From Arthrobacter castelli DSM 16402 (GTDB taxonomy: Bacteria; Actinomycetota; Actinomycetes; Actinomycetales; Micrococcaceae), in assembly GCF_000430705.1 (NCBI RefSeq), contig NZ_AUMN01000004.1:62001-126000 (forward strand): a stretch of 64,000 bases of DNA, read 5' to 3'. Under the pieces are notes generated by a model. It was not told the origin of the DNA. It was given only the letters and a program-made list of their open reading frames with translations, and ran no database searches. Shown here piece by piece: positions 18,195-28,300 of the stretch. The translations under genes and the position numbers were made by a program. Within the stretch, counting starts at the first letter, position 1, and each line of letters starts with the position of its first letter.

Positions 18195-19235
18195 ATGTCA
18201 AAACGATTCGAGTGGGTGCCTACCCTTTCCCGGGGCGATTGGCTTCGCCCTATGGAAGCTGAACCGTTTGGCAGCATCCTGTCGATTGTGCCTCGCGGTT
18301 TCGAAACGTACGCGCGTATATTCCATCCTGTCGAACGCGACCGCCCGCGCGACACGAAGACGTGGCAGGGCGTTGATGAGACGACGTACTTCGACGGTGT
18401 CGAGGACATCGAGGCATCGCTTGAGACGGAGCGCACCACCTGGGCGAAGGCTGCTGCATCGTTTGACACGGTCATGCACGCCGAGGCGCAGTACGCACGC
18501 CTCGTGCGGCGTGACTACGGCAATGTCGATGGCGCGATCGCCGCAGACGGCTGGCGCTACGGGGACACGATGGAGGGATGTTTTGACGCCACGTCACTCA
18601 CGGCGGCGTCGGTGGTTCTTGCTCGTCACACCACGACTCCGGATGCTGGCATCGCCGCCGTTTGGGATGGGTGGGGCGGCCTTATCAGTTCGGCAGGGGT
18701 GGGTTACTTCGTCGTCGAGCCGGGAGACGGGCTGGCCGCCAGCTACACCGACGAGGTTGCTAAGCGCGTCGGTTGTCCGACGCTTCGCGAGCGGCTTGCT
18801 ACGGCCGCTCGGCGAGGGATCGCCGGGGCGCGTTCCATGGCCGAGACCCTTCCGGGACTCGCCAGCGACGAGCCGGAACTCGGCTCTGGGCTGCTCACTC
18901 GTGAAGTCGCAACCGGGCCCCGGTTCGATCTGCATGGAGGCACTGGACGGAACTATGTTCTGTTCGAGGCAGGGGCTAATGACTTCGCGGATGCTGCTTG
19001 GCCTGGCTGCGCGCCCTGGGTCGATAATGTCCTGTGGTCACAGTCGCCCAGCATTCTGTGGCCCGACGATCACTCGTGGTTGCTTGCCACAGAAATCGAC
19101 TTCGACTCGACGCTCGTTGCGGGAACGACGGCGCTTATCCGCGAGCTCGTGCAGACGCCGGGTCTCGAGGCGCTGCCGATTCGCACCGACGCCGATCTGA
19201 CGTGGGATGGCGACGTGCTCAATCGCCCCGATTGA
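18195..19235 (+). CDS. Conserved hypothetical protein, 346 residues
   Basis: Soluble protein with no signal peptide or membrane segment. Features are SILSIVPRGFETYARIFHPV near the N-terminus, AAVWDGWGGLISSAG, a central RPL-like basic linker, GRNYVLFEAGANDFADAAW, QSPSILWPDDHSWLLATEID and a terminal aspartate-rich end. I have seen this pattern in uncharacterised actinobacterial proteins and assign no function. The start is strong: GAGGAGAATGGGTGC precedes ATG 18195. A second long frame on the same strand (18187-19200) is Arg/Ser-rich and is a shadow. It has no evident operon partner. Confidence 0.75.
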   Translation: MSKRFEWVPTLSRGDWLRPMEAEPFGSILSIVPRGFETYARIFHPVERDRPRDTKTWQGVDETTYFDGVEDIEASLETERTTWAKAAASFDTVMHAEAQYARLVRRDYGNVDGAIAADGWRYGDTMEGCFDATSLTAASVVLARHTTTPDAGIAAVWDGWGGLISSAGVGYFVVEPGDGLAASYTDEVAKRVGCPTLRERLATAARRGIAGARSMAETLPGLASDEPELGSGLLTREVATGPRFDLHGGTGRNYVLFEAGANDFADAAWPGCAPWVDNVLWSQSPSILWPDDHSWLLATEIDFDSTLVAGTTALIRELVQTPGLEALPIRTDADLTWDGDVLNRPD

Positions 19236-19755
19236 CATCGCAGCTCAGCACGCAGAAATTGGTACTCAATGGGTTTGGCACGGATGAGACACTTGCCGGT
19301 TCCGGATGTCGATCCTTGAGTGGGTAGGGTCAGGAGGGCGTGTTCCCGGCTTCAGCTGAGTGGACAATGAATGGACCAGTGATTTTGCCGGTCCTGTTGT
19401 ATGCGACATTTCCCAGTCACTGACCGGCCTGGTGAATGCGGTGAGTCTGGCCGATAGGCTGGCCGTGGTTTGAGTTCTCGACCCGGGTGCCTGAGCAGGA
19501 AGTCCACTGGCCGGATCGAGTGGTCGCGTCGTGCCAAACGCTCATGACCTTCTTCTTCGTCAGAACATCATCTGTGCTTTCACGGAGACGAAGTCACCAT
19601 AGCTCCATCCGAAAGGCACGGGGCCACCCGAACAGGACTCTCCAGCTGCCCGCTTGAGTCGGGGTTCTTTGGGACGGCCCGGGACATTCTATGCCGGACA
19701 GCCCTTGCGGAATTCGTCAGCGCGTACAGGGCGGGATCGGTAGAGACTACTATCG
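19236..19755. other. Stretch without a recognisable gene
   Basis: About 520 bp after the hypothetical protein. Six frames give only short frames without family resemblance; the best (minus 19352-19537) is Arg/His/Pro-rich and looks like chance. There are no terminal inverted repeats or transposase motifs. It may be decayed coding DNA. Confidence 0.5.
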
Positions 19756-19797
19756 TGTGGGCTACTTCGATGCGAGGGACTCTTCCGCGTCCTCCTG

Positions 19798-20031
19798 TTG
19801 GTCACGGCCAAACCGCCAGGACCTACGTCCTCTATTGGCGAAGCGGACATTCCGGGCCGCACCGACGATGGCTGGAAGGGCGTAGGTCAGACCACGGTGC
19901 TGAAAATCCACGGTGTTGACGTCAAGGCAGCAATCGCAGTCACAGGTGACTATTCGGATATCTACGTTGCCGAGAATACTGGTCCAGATGATTGGCCTGA
20001 CATGATTCGCCGGAAAATGGTTCTCAACTAA
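19798..20031 (+). CDS. Possible small protein or gene fragment
   Basis: Frame with TTG start; it remains open upstream to a GTG at 19756, which would add a short hydrophobic leader (VLLLVTA). The body GWKGVGQTTVLKIHGVDVKA and AIAVTGDYSDIYVAENTGPD followed by DWPDMIRRKMVLN looks protein-like and ends cleanly. No family is recognised. It could be a small secreted protein or the 3' remnant of a longer gene whose 5' part has decayed. No convincing ribosome site is visible. Confidence 0.3.
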   Translation: MVTAKPPGPTSSIGEADIPGRTDDGWKGVGQTTVLKIHGVDVKAAIAVTGDYSDIYVAENTGPDDWPDMIRRKMVLN

Positions 20032-20131
20032 CGGGTGCTCAACGGGGAACATATGTCCCTGAAGAACCCATCGACCAGTGGTGTCAGGGTTCCTCCTCGC
20101 CTATCGAGTGGGCGAGACGTATTCTTCGACT

Positions 20132-20608
20132 ATGGGGAATACGGATGAAAGTGCTCATGGTGTGCCGGCAACAGTGGACGACATAGGTCACCGGAGCCGG
20201 AGAGAAACGCCATATGCGGCGGTATTATTCAAAGGCATTTTCATCGGGTCTCTCTTCGGAGCCGTCCTGATGCCGCTTTCGATGATTGGTCCCTCACCGA
20301 GCCCAGCTTGGCAACCGGACTTCGGCACCTACATCGTGGCAGTGATCGCCGGACTCTTCATCGGTGGAGCTGTTGCTGGGTTCTCTGCTGCATGTGCTTT
20401 GGGACTCCACGTATTGATGGGCCGGATTTCGACCGTGCTGCGGGCCCCGTCCGCAGCACTTGGGGCGATGGTGGGTGTGTTCGTTCCAGCATGCTTGGTC
20501 TTTGGTCCCCGGACAGCCCTGACCTTGCTTGACGGCTGGCCATGGTGGGTGAGCGCGTTAGCTGCAAGCGTCCTGGCCGTGAGAATGACAAAGCGATTCA
20601 GAACCTGA
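20132..20608 (+). CDS. Membrane protein with four predicted helices
   Basis: 158 residues. A polar N-terminal leader (MGNTDESAHGVPATVDDIG) precedes hydrophobic segments VLFKGIFIGSLFGAVLMPLS, TYIVAVIAGLFIGGAVAGFS running into AACALGLHVLM, ALGAMVGVFVPACLVFG and WWVSALAASVLAVRM. Glycine-rich helices (GLFIGGAVAG) suggest tight packing. The frame is open to 20078, but the ATG at 20132 gives the cleanest protein. No family is recognised and nothing nearby suggests a role. Confidence 0.55.
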   Translation: MGNTDESAHGVPATVDDIGHRSRRETPYAAVLFKGIFIGSLFGAVLMPLSMIGPSPSPAWQPDFGTYIVAVIAGLFIGGAVAGFSAACALGLHVLMGRISTVLRAPSAALGAMVGVFVPACLVFGPRTALTLLDGWPWWVSALAASVLAVRMTKRFRT

Positions 20609-20645
20609 CCAACATCCACATTGGCTCATGCGTCATTTGTGGCTT

Positions 20646-20792
20646 CTAGCCCACAGCGATCAAGCGATCAGAGTTACTACCCCACCGCCGATCGGCCCAA
20701 GCATCACCCCTGGAGCCCGCATACCCCATGACTCCCAGCGCGATGAAAGCCGTCATCACGAGCACAATGAATGCGACGAGAAAGCCGACCAT
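20646..20792 (-). CDS. Possible 48-residue membrane peptide
   Basis: Short frame with one hydrophobic helix (MVGFLVAFIVLVMTAFIALG) and a charged tail (GSRGDAWADRRWGSNSDRL). GGAG abuts the ATG directly, too close for a normal ribosome site, so it may instead be a fragment of a decayed membrane-protein gene continuing upstream. It lies downstream of and on the same strand as the exonuclease gene. Confidence 0.25.
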   Translation of the reverse strand: MVGFLVAFIVLVMTAFIALGVMGYAGSRGDAWADRRWGSNSDRLIAVG

Positions 20793-20882
20793 CTCCCGCG
20801 CCCACCCATCGACAGATGCGTCGAATACATGATCGGGGACCAGGCAGATGTGGAACCTGCAGGGTCGTCCAACCGCTGATAC

Positions 20883-21584
20883 TTAAGCAGCGACCAGTTC
20901 GGCGTGGGCGGGCCACTCACCGCTGATGACTGCCTCCGGGTCCCTGGTCCGTCGCAGGTAGTCCTGGAAGCTGGCAGCCTGTTCGCGGCACCAGCCGATC
21001 TGCGACTCATGCAATGCGGCGGCGTCCGTCTGCAACTGGGGGAATTTATCGGCCAGGCAGTCGGCCAGCCGGATGGTGGCCAGCGCGTCCGCCGCGGAGG
21101 TATGAGCCTCCGAGAGATCGACCAGATACTCCTCGCACAGGGCCACCAGGGTACGTTTTCCCTTGCGGAATCGGTGGACCTCCTTGTTCAGTACGAACGG
21201 ATCGATCACCGGGCTGGCCACCGGAGGGATGACACCGTAGCGGGCGCATTCGGCATTGAGCACCGTGAAATCGTAGGGGGCGTTGAACGCCATGACCGGA
21301 GTGCCGGCGTCGAACAACCCCGCCAGCACGGTCGACACCTGGGCAGCAACGCGGTGCGGGACCATACCGGAGCGCCGCGCCTGGCGGTTGGAAATGCCGT
21401 GCACCGCCGTCGCTTCGGCTGGAATCTCGATCTCCGGACGCGCCAGCCACTCATGGCTGGCAATCACTGACCCGCCGCCGTCGACCACCACGACGGAGGC
21501 CGTGACAATGCGGGCCTGATGCGGATCCCGGCCGGTGGTTTCGAGATCGAACGCTGCCCTGGGGAGTTCGTGCCAATTGTCCAT
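20883..21584 (-). CDS. DnaQ-like 3'-5' exonuclease (DEDDh family)
   Basis: 233 residues with the exonuclease motifs: ExoI FDLETTG (D13, E15), ExoII FNAPYDF, and ExoIII with AHTSAADALAT (His...Asp). The fold matches the epsilon-subunit/oligoribonuclease type 3'-5' exonucleases that proofread or trim single-stranded DNA or RNA. There is no C-terminal BRCT or helicase part. It is divergent from the alkyltransferase-like gene, with 76 bp between starts, at the edge of a genome-maintenance block. The exact substrate is not predictable. Confidence 0.88.
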   Translation of the reverse strand: MDNWHELPRAAFDLETTGRDPHQARIVTASVVVVDGGGSVIASHEWLARPEIEIPAEATAVHGISNRQARRSGMVPHRVAAQVSTVLAGLFDAGTPVMAFNAPYDFTVLNAECARYGVIPPVASPVIDPFVLNKEVHRFRKGKRTLVALCEEYLVDLSEAHTSAADALATIRLADCLADKFPQLQTDAAALHESQIGWCREQAASFQDYLRRTRDPEAVISGEWPAHAELVAA

Positions 21585-21660
21585 GTTTCGAAGCTATCGG
21601 CAGGTACCGACAAAACCGTGGAACGCCACAACCTTTGGCCGGATTGAATAGAGTTGGAGT

Positions 21661-22035
21661 ATGCGGGATGAGTATGTGGATGCAGTGCTGGCCGCGGTGA
21701 ATCTGATTCCGCCGGGCAGAGTGCTGGCATACGGCGACATCGCCGAATTGCTGGATTCAGCCGGTCCCCGCCAGGTCGGTGCGGTGATGTCCCATTACGG
21801 TGGTTCCGCGCCGTGGTGGCGGGTGCTGCGTGCCAATGGCGAGCCTCCAAAGTGCCATGATGCGAGGGCGCTGGGCCACTATGAAAACGAAGGGACACCA
21901 CTGAAGCTGACCGGCAGCGGCGTTTATCGGGTGGATATGAGGGTGGCCCGCTGGCAACCCTCGGATACTGAAATCAAGGCGATCGAAGACCTCGTGGCAA
22001 AAATGTCACACCCCTGTGGTGAAGTGGTTCCGTGA
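21661..22035 (+). CDS. Alkyltransferase-like protein (MGMT fold without catalytic cysteine)
   Basis: 124 residues with the DNA-binding domain of O6-methylguanine-DNA methyltransferase. VNLIPPGRVLAYGDIAELL is the helix-turn-helix start, and RQVGAVMSHYGG carries the base-flipping arginine-finger region. The active-site PCHRV is replaced by PWWRVL, so no alkyl transfer is possible. Such ATL proteins bind O6-alkylguanine and recruit nucleotide excision repair. The stop overlaps the adnA GTG by 4 bp (GTGA), coupling it to the AdnAB helicase-nuclease genes, which strengthens a repair role. Confidence 0.88.
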   Translation: MRDEYVDAVLAAVNLIPPGRVLAYGDIAELLDSAGPRQVGAVMSHYGGSAPWWRVLRANGEPPKCHDARALGHYENEGTPLKLTGSGVYRVDMRVARWQPSDTEIKAIEDLVAKMSHPCGEVVP

Positions 22036-25000
22036 CCGAAACTACAGCACACCGGCTGCACCTCCGCCCGCCGGAACAACATCGTCCTGAGCCGCCGCTG
22101 CTTAGCGCCGATCAGCAGGCCGTTGTCGACCTCCCGTCCGGTTCCGGCCCTGCCCTCATCCTCGGGGCACCTGGTACGGGCAAGAGCACCGTGCTGGTGG
22201 AGGCCGCGGTGCGGCGGATCAACGACGACGGCGTGGACCCGGCGTCGGTGCTGATGCTGGCCCCCTCACGGTCGATGACGGCGACGCTGCGGGACCAGAT
22301 GACGGCACGGCTGAATCGGAGCCTGAGTGCGACGCCGGCTCGCACCTGGGCGTCATATTCATTCGACCTGATCACCCGGGCACGCGCCGAGGGACGGTTG
22401 CCGCAGCTGACGCGGCCGCCCAAACTGCTCTCCGGTCCCGAACAGGACCTGATCATCGCTGAGTTGCTCGCCGGACACGAGGCAGCCGGGGTGCGTGCCC
22501 TGCCGTGGCCGGACGAACTCGAGGCCGCCCGCGGAACGCGCGGCTTCCGACAGGAAGTACGGCAGCTGTTCGACCGGGTGATCGAGTACGGCATCACTTC
22601 GGACGATTTTGCCCGCATGGGCCATGAGCTGGACCGGCCGGACTGGGTGGCCGCAGCACAGCTGTACGCCGAGTACCGAGACCTGATTGACCTGCGGATG
22701 CCGGAAAGCTTCGACCCCGCAGGCATTATCACCGCCGCCCGGCAGCTGTTCCAGGACGATCCTGAATTCCTGCAGCAGGAACGCGACCGGCTGTCGCTGG
22801 TGCTGGTCGACGACCTGCAGGAAGCTAATCCGGCCGTACATGAGTTGCTGGCCGTGCTGGGAGCGGGCAAGGACGTGTTGGCCGCAGCCTGCCCGGACAC
22901 CGTAGTGCAGGGCTTCCGCGGTGCCCGGCCTGATCTGGTGTTCGCCGTCGAAGGGCTGCTGGCAACAGACTCCACGCCGGTGTCCCGGTACGTGCTCTCG
23001 ACGTCGCACCGGCTGCCCGCGCCCCTGGCTGCAACATGGCAGACCGTGGCCTCACGCATAGCACGCCGCGGTGCCTCCAGCCACGGCCGTGAACTGGTTC
23101 AACCGGTCACCGGCACGGAGCCGGCGGCAGGCGCGTCAGGCGATCCGCAGGCGGCGGAACCGGAGGAACCGCAGGCGGCGGAACCGGACGATCCAGGTGA
23201 ACCGGAGAAACCGGAGGAAGCACACGGCGCCCGGGAAACAGGCCGGGCCGAAGCGCATGTTTTGGCTTCGTCGGTGCATGAGCTGCGGTATATCGCCCAG
23301 CGGATCCTGGACGCCCAGCTCAATGGCGGCCGGCAGCTGTCGCAGATGGCTGTCATTGTCCGCACCGGTGGCCAGCTGGCCCACGTTCAGCGGTTCCTGA
23401 CGGCACAAGGCATCCCGGTCAACGTCCCGGTGGCTGAAACCGCCGTGCGTGACGAGCCGGCCGTGCGCCCGCTGCTGGAGGCCTATGCCATCGCGCTGGA
23501 TCCGGACGGCCTAACGCCCGAAACGGCGGTGGAGCTGTTGACCTCCCGGATCGGTGGTGCCTCCGCCATCGACTTGCGCCGGATCCGGCAGGCATTGCGC
23601 CGTGAGGAGATCCAGGCCGGTGGCGGACGCAGCAGCGACGCCCTGCTGGTGGACGCCTTGCGGGAGCCGCCGCTGCTGGAGACACTCGGATTCCAGGCGC
23701 GTCCGGCGCAGCGCATTGGCAGGATATTGGCGGCCGGTGCTGCCGCAGCGACCGAGCAAGGCGCAAACGCCGAGACGATGCTGTGGGCTTTGTGGTCGGC
23801 ATCGGGATGGTCCGACTATTGGGCCCGTCTGGCCATCGACGGCGGCCCGGCCGGGCTGCGCGCCGACCGCGATCTGGACGCCATGATGGAACTCTTCCAC
23901 ACCGCCGAACGGTATGTTGATCAGCTGCCCGGTTCCAATCCGCGGCAATTCCTGGAGTACCTGATGAACCAGGAACTGCCCATGGACACGCTCGCACGCC
24001 GGGCACAGAACCGGGAGGCAGTGGAACTGTTGACCCCGGCCAGTGCTGCGGGCAGACAGTGGCCGGTGGTCTTCGTCGCCGGTCTGCAGGACGGGGTGTG
24101 GCCCAACCTCCGGCTGCGCGGCGAGCTGCTGGGCAGCACCTTGTTCGTCGATGCCATGGAACTGGGCCCGGAGCAGGCCCGCAGGGTGGACGTCCTGACA
24201 CGGCTTCACGAGACTCGCTACGACGAATTGCGCAGCTTCTCCGCAGCCATCTCACGCGCCGGATCCCAACTGGTTTGTACCGCGGTGTCGTCCGAAGAAG
24301 AGGCGCCGTCGCAGTTCATCGACATCGTGGACCCGTGGACCGACCCGGAGAATCCACGTCCCAAGACGGAGGTGCTGCGTCCGTTGACGCTGCGGGCGCT
24401 GGTGTCCGAGCTGCGGCAATGGGCACAGCAGGACGAGGAACACCCGCTCACCGCCGGGCGGGCTGTGCGGCAACTCGCCAGACTGACGTGCAGCGAGACG
24501 CCGGTCGCCGGGGCGGATCCGGACAGCTGGTGGGGGCTGCTGGAATTGTCCAGTGCGGGGGTGGATATCGTCGATCCGCAGCAGCCTGTACCGGTTTCCC
24601 CGTCCAAGGTGGAAGCCGTCCATAAGTCACCATTGAGCTGGTTCATCCAGGCCGCCGGCGGAGAAGCCACCACCGATTTCGCCCGGAGCCTGGGGACGCT
24701 GGTGCATCAAATAGCCCATGATATGCCCGACGCCGCCGGCAGCGAATACATCAAGGAATTGCAGCACCGCTGGCCGGAGCTGGGGATGAAGGAAAACTGG
24801 GAGGGGCGGCTGGACTACCAGCGGGCGGAGACAATGGTCCGCAAACTTGCGGCGTATATTCTGCTGATGCGCCGGGAGGGTCGGCAACTCGTCTCCACCG
24901 AAACCGACTTCGCCGTCGAGGTCCCCGGCGGCGAACGGACGGCCTTGCTGCGGGGGCAGGTGGACCGGTTGGAAATCGACGACGACGGCCGGTTGGTGAT

Positions 25001-25358
25001 CGTTGACTTGAAGACCGGGCGCAGCACACCGACGAAGAACGAGCTCGAACGGCACGGTCAATTGGCGGCGTACCAAGTCGCGGTGCATCACGGTGCTTTC
25101 GAGGGCAAAGACGAGTCGGGTGGTGCCGCGCTCGTGCAACTAGGCGGCACCACCAAGAGTGTCAAGGTGCAGGACCAGGAGCCCTTGGAAACGGACCAGG
25201 ACTGGGCGACTCCGGTCATCGTTGAGGCAGCCGCGCTGATGGCCGGCCATGAATTTGAGACACGGCATGACCCCGCTGCCGGAGCGTACCGGGGGCATGG
25301 ATGCCGGGTTCCTGAAGTTTGTCCGTTGTGCCCGGAGGGGAAGCAGGTGACCGAGTGA
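22032..25358 (+). CDS. adnA: AdnA-like subunit of the AdnAB helicase-nuclease
   Basis: 1108-residue superfamily 1 helicase/RecB-nuclease fusion. With AdnB it resects DNA double-strand breaks in actinobacteria. Walker A GAPGTGKS lies at residues 45-52. Motif II is VDDLQ rather than DE-x-Q, and the motif VI area (RYDELRSFSAAISRAGSQLV) is degenerate, suggesting that AdnA is the weaker motor. The C-terminal nuclease has LVIVDLKTGRS with QLAAYQVA. A cysteine cluster GCRVPEVCPLCPEG at the end suggests the iron-sulfur site of AddB-like nucleases. A Pro/Glu linker sits near residues 355-405. The start and stop codons overlap both neighbours. Confidence 0.9.
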   Translation: MTETTAHRLHLRPPEQHRPEPPLLSADQQAVVDLPSGSGPALILGAPGTGKSTVLVEAAVRRINDDGVDPASVLMLAPSRSMTATLRDQMTARLNRSLSATPARTWASYSFDLITRARAEGRLPQLTRPPKLLSGPEQDLIIAELLAGHEAAGVRALPWPDELEAARGTRGFRQEVRQLFDRVIEYGITSDDFARMGHELDRPDWVAAAQLYAEYRDLIDLRMPESFDPAGIITAARQLFQDDPEFLQQERDRLSLVLVDDLQEANPAVHELLAVLGAGKDVLAAACPDTVVQGFRGARPDLVFAVEGLLATDSTPVSRYVLSTSHRLPAPLAATWQTVASRIARRGASSHGRELVQPVTGTEPAAGASGDPQAAEPEEPQAAEPDDPGEPEKPEEAHGARETGRAEAHVLASSVHELRYIAQRILDAQLNGGRQLSQMAVIVRTGGQLAHVQRFLTAQGIPVNVPVAETAVRDEPAVRPLLEAYAIALDPDGLTPETAVELLTSRIGGASAIDLRRIRQALRREEIQAGGGRSSDALLVDALREPPLLETLGFQARPAQRIGRILAAGAAAATEQGANAETMLWALWSASGWSDYWARLAIDGGPAGLRADRDLDAMMELFHTAERYVDQLPGSNPRQFLEYLMNQELPMDTLARRAQNREAVELLTPASAAGRQWPVVFVAGLQDGVWPNLRLRGELLGSTLFVDAMELGPEQARRVDVLTRLHETRYDELRSFSAAISRAGSQLVCTAVSSEEEAPSQFIDIVDPWTDPENPRPKTEVLRPLTLRALVSELRQWAQQDEEHPLTAGRAVRQLARLTCSETPVAGADPDSWWGLLELSSAGVDIVDPQQPVPVSPSKVEAVHKSPLSWFIQAAGGEATTDFARSLGTLVHQIAHDMPDAAGSEYIKELQHRWPELGMKENWEGRLDYQRAETMVRKLAAYILLMRREGRQLVSTETDFAVEVPGGERTALLRGQVDRLEIDDDGRLVIVDLKTGRSTPTKNELERHGQLAAYQVAVHHGAFEGKDESGGAALVQLGGTTKSVKVQDQEPLETDQDWATPVIVEAAALMAGHEFETRHDPAAGAYRGHGCRVPEVCPLCPEGKQVTE
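23145..23188 (+). repeat. 20-bp direct repeat in the adnA linker
   Basis: CCGCAGGCGGCGGAACCGGA occurs at 23145-23164 and 23169-23188, 24 bp apart (a multiple of 3). It encodes the repeated PQAAEPEE/PQAAEPDD of a flexible acidic linker between helicase parts. Confidence 0.85.
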
Positions 25359-28300
25359 ATTCGGCCAGTCAGGCGATGCTGGATCTGGACGGAACCGGCG
25401 AGCAGGAGCGGTTCACGCCGCAGCAACTTGCCTCAGCCCTGGGACAACACCAGCCCACCGAAGAGCAGGCCGCGATTATCAGTGCGCCCCTGGAACCGCT
25501 GCTCGTGGTGGCCGGCGCCGGGTCCGGAAAAACGGCGACGATGGCCGATCGTGTCGTCTGGCTGGTGGCCAATGGGAAAGTCCGTCCCGAGGAGATACTT
25601 GGCGTCACCTTCACCAGGAAGGCGGCCGGGGAATTGGCGGACAGAATGCGGACGCAACTGGCAAACCTGTCCCTCAAGGGACTGCTGCCGGCAGACGTAA
25701 CTTCGCCGTCCGAGGCTGACGCCGGCTTACTCGATCCGAAAGTTTCCACCTACCACTCCTACGCCAGCAGCCTGGTCACCGATCATGGGCTGCGGCTGGG
25801 TATAGAACGGGACTCGGTACTGTTGGGCGGAGCCCAATCGTGGCAAATGGCCAGCCAGGTGGTGGAGGCCTACTCAGGCGAATTCGAGCACTTCACCGCC
25901 GCGAAATCGACCCTGGTGCAGGCAGTGATCCAGCTGGCCGGCGAATGCTCGGAACACCTGCAACATCCCGGCGAGGTGCGCACTTATTTGCTCCAGGAAG
26001 CAGCGCGGATGGAAAATCTTCCATACCTTGAGGGCAAAACGAAGGAACCGGCCGCAGAGGCCCGGAAGATCGTTGATCGGCTGCGGACCCGGGCGACCGT
26101 CGCCGAACTGGTGGAGCGTTACACCGGTTTGAAGCGGGAACGGGGAGCCCTGGACTTCGGGGACCTGGTGGCGCTGGCCGCGAAAATCGCCGACGAGGTT
26201 CCCGCCGCCGGGCACATGGAACGGCAACGGTTCAAAGTGGTGCTGCTGGACGAGTTCCAGGACACCTCACACGCCCAAATGCAATTGTTTTCACGTCTCT
26301 TCGGCGGTGGGCACCCCGTCACGGCGGTGGGGGACCCGAACCAGTCGATTTACGGATTCCGGGGCGCCTCGGCCGGGCAGCTCTTCAGCTTCCCGACCAC
26401 CTTTCCCCTCATGGATGCGTCCGGATCAGGGTCTGCCGCACCGGTGAAGTACCTCAGTATTGCCTGGCGGAATTCGGTCAATGTCCTGTCCATGGCCAAC
26501 ACCATTTCCCGGCCGCTTAACGCAGTTGCCCCAAACCGGCCGGGCTCAGCCCGGATCGAGGTGCCCGATCTACGGTCGGCACCGGCGGCCGGGGCCGGCA
26601 AGGTGATCCTGGGGCGGTTCGAGACGGATGCGGACGAGGCAGCTGCGGTGGTCCGCCGCGTCGAGCAATACCGGGCCACCGCATTCACCCGGGATGAGAA
26701 GACTGGACGGGCGGTACCCACCTCGGCCGCGGTGCTGTGCCGGCGGCGCGCTCAAATGGAGCCGATCCGCAAGCAGCTTGAAGAACGGGCAGTTCCATAT
26801 GAAATCGTCGGGCTCGGTGGCCTGCTCAGCACGCCTGAGATTGTGGATCTGGTGGCTACGCTGCGCGTCCTGGCAGATCCGTCCCGTTCCGATTCACTGA
26901 TGCGGCTGCTGACCGGCGCGCGCTGGCGGGTCGGCCCGGCCGACCTGATGGCGTTCTCGGACTGGTCGAAATTCCTGGCCAGGCAACGGGAGAAAGCCTT
27001 CGCGAATCCGCAGGAAGCCGGCCGGCAGGACGAGTCCGAAGCCCCGGTGGTGGAACACGACCAAGTGGACAGCGCCAGCCTGGTTGAAGCGCTCGACTGG
27101 CTGCCCAGGGACGGATGGACATCCGGCCACGGACGCAGCCTGTCGCCTGAGGGGCTTGGACGGCTGCACCGGCTGCGGCAGGAGCTGAACAACCTCCGCA
27201 CCTTCATTGGGGACGATCTGACCACCCTGTTGTCCGAGGTGGAACGGACTATGCTGCTCGATATCGAAGTGGCGGCCATCCCGGGCGTGAGCATTCACTA
27301 CGCCCGCCGCCACCTGGACGCATTCCACGACGCAGCGGCCGGATACATTCAAACGGCCCAGCGGATGGACCTGTTGGCCTTCCTCAGCTGGCTCGATGCC
27401 GCGGCCGAGGAGGAGAATGGGCTGGATATTCCGCAGGTGGAAGTACGCCGCGACGCCGTCCAGCTCTTGACCGTGCACGCGTCCAAAGGCCTCGAGTGGG
27501 ACGCTGTCTTCGTTCCCGGCCTCAACGCCGCGACCTTTCCGTCGGACAAGGACTCACGCTGGAGCAGCGGCAACTCGGCCCTGCCGTGGCCGCTCCGGGG
27601 TGACTGTGCGGGCTTGCCGGTGTGGGACTGCGACCAGCGGGACCAGAAAGGCTGGGTGGACAGCGAGAAAGCGTTCAAGGGCGAGGTCGCCCACCATACG
27701 GAAATGGAGGAGCGCCGGCTCGCCTACGTTGCCTACACCCGGGCCAAGCATGTGCTGATGTGCACGTCGGCTGCATGGAACGGCTCGCGGGGATCTGTCG
27801 CGGGGGTTTCCACCTTCCTGGAAGAGGTGCTTCCCCTGGCCGGGGGCACCGAACCCGCTGCGGCCATTGAACTATGGGCGGACGAAGATGAAGTCAGCAC
27901 CTTCAACCCAATGACGGTCGATCTGGAACGGGCGGTGTGGCCATACGACCCGCTGGAAGGCCCAGTGGGACCGGACGGGCCAATCCGCAAACGACCGGGA
28001 CGCCGGGCGCAGATGGAACGGGCCGCCCGCAATGTGCATGCCGCAGCCGAAGGGCTCAGCGCCGACAGCGACGGTGCGCCGGCCGCGGATGCCGGGGCGA
28101 CACCGTCCAGTGCGGGCGATGGACCGGCGCATCCCATAGACCGCGCATCCGCCCGTTGGGATACAGAGACGTCCCTGCTGCTTGAGCGGCACAATGCTCC
28201 CAACCATCGGTTGGATGTTGAGTTGCCCCAGCACATATCCGCCTCCACCCTCGTGGACCTGGCCGACAACCCGGCGGAGGTGGTCCGGCAGTTGCGCCGC

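Noticed and set aside
18187-19200. Second long plus-strand frame overlapping the 346-residue gene
   Set aside because: Arg/Ser-rich translation without motifs and no ribosome site; the frame at 18195 has both.
19236-19755. Possible insertion-sequence remnant
   Set aside because: No terminal inverted repeats, target duplications or DDE-like peptide could be found in any frame.
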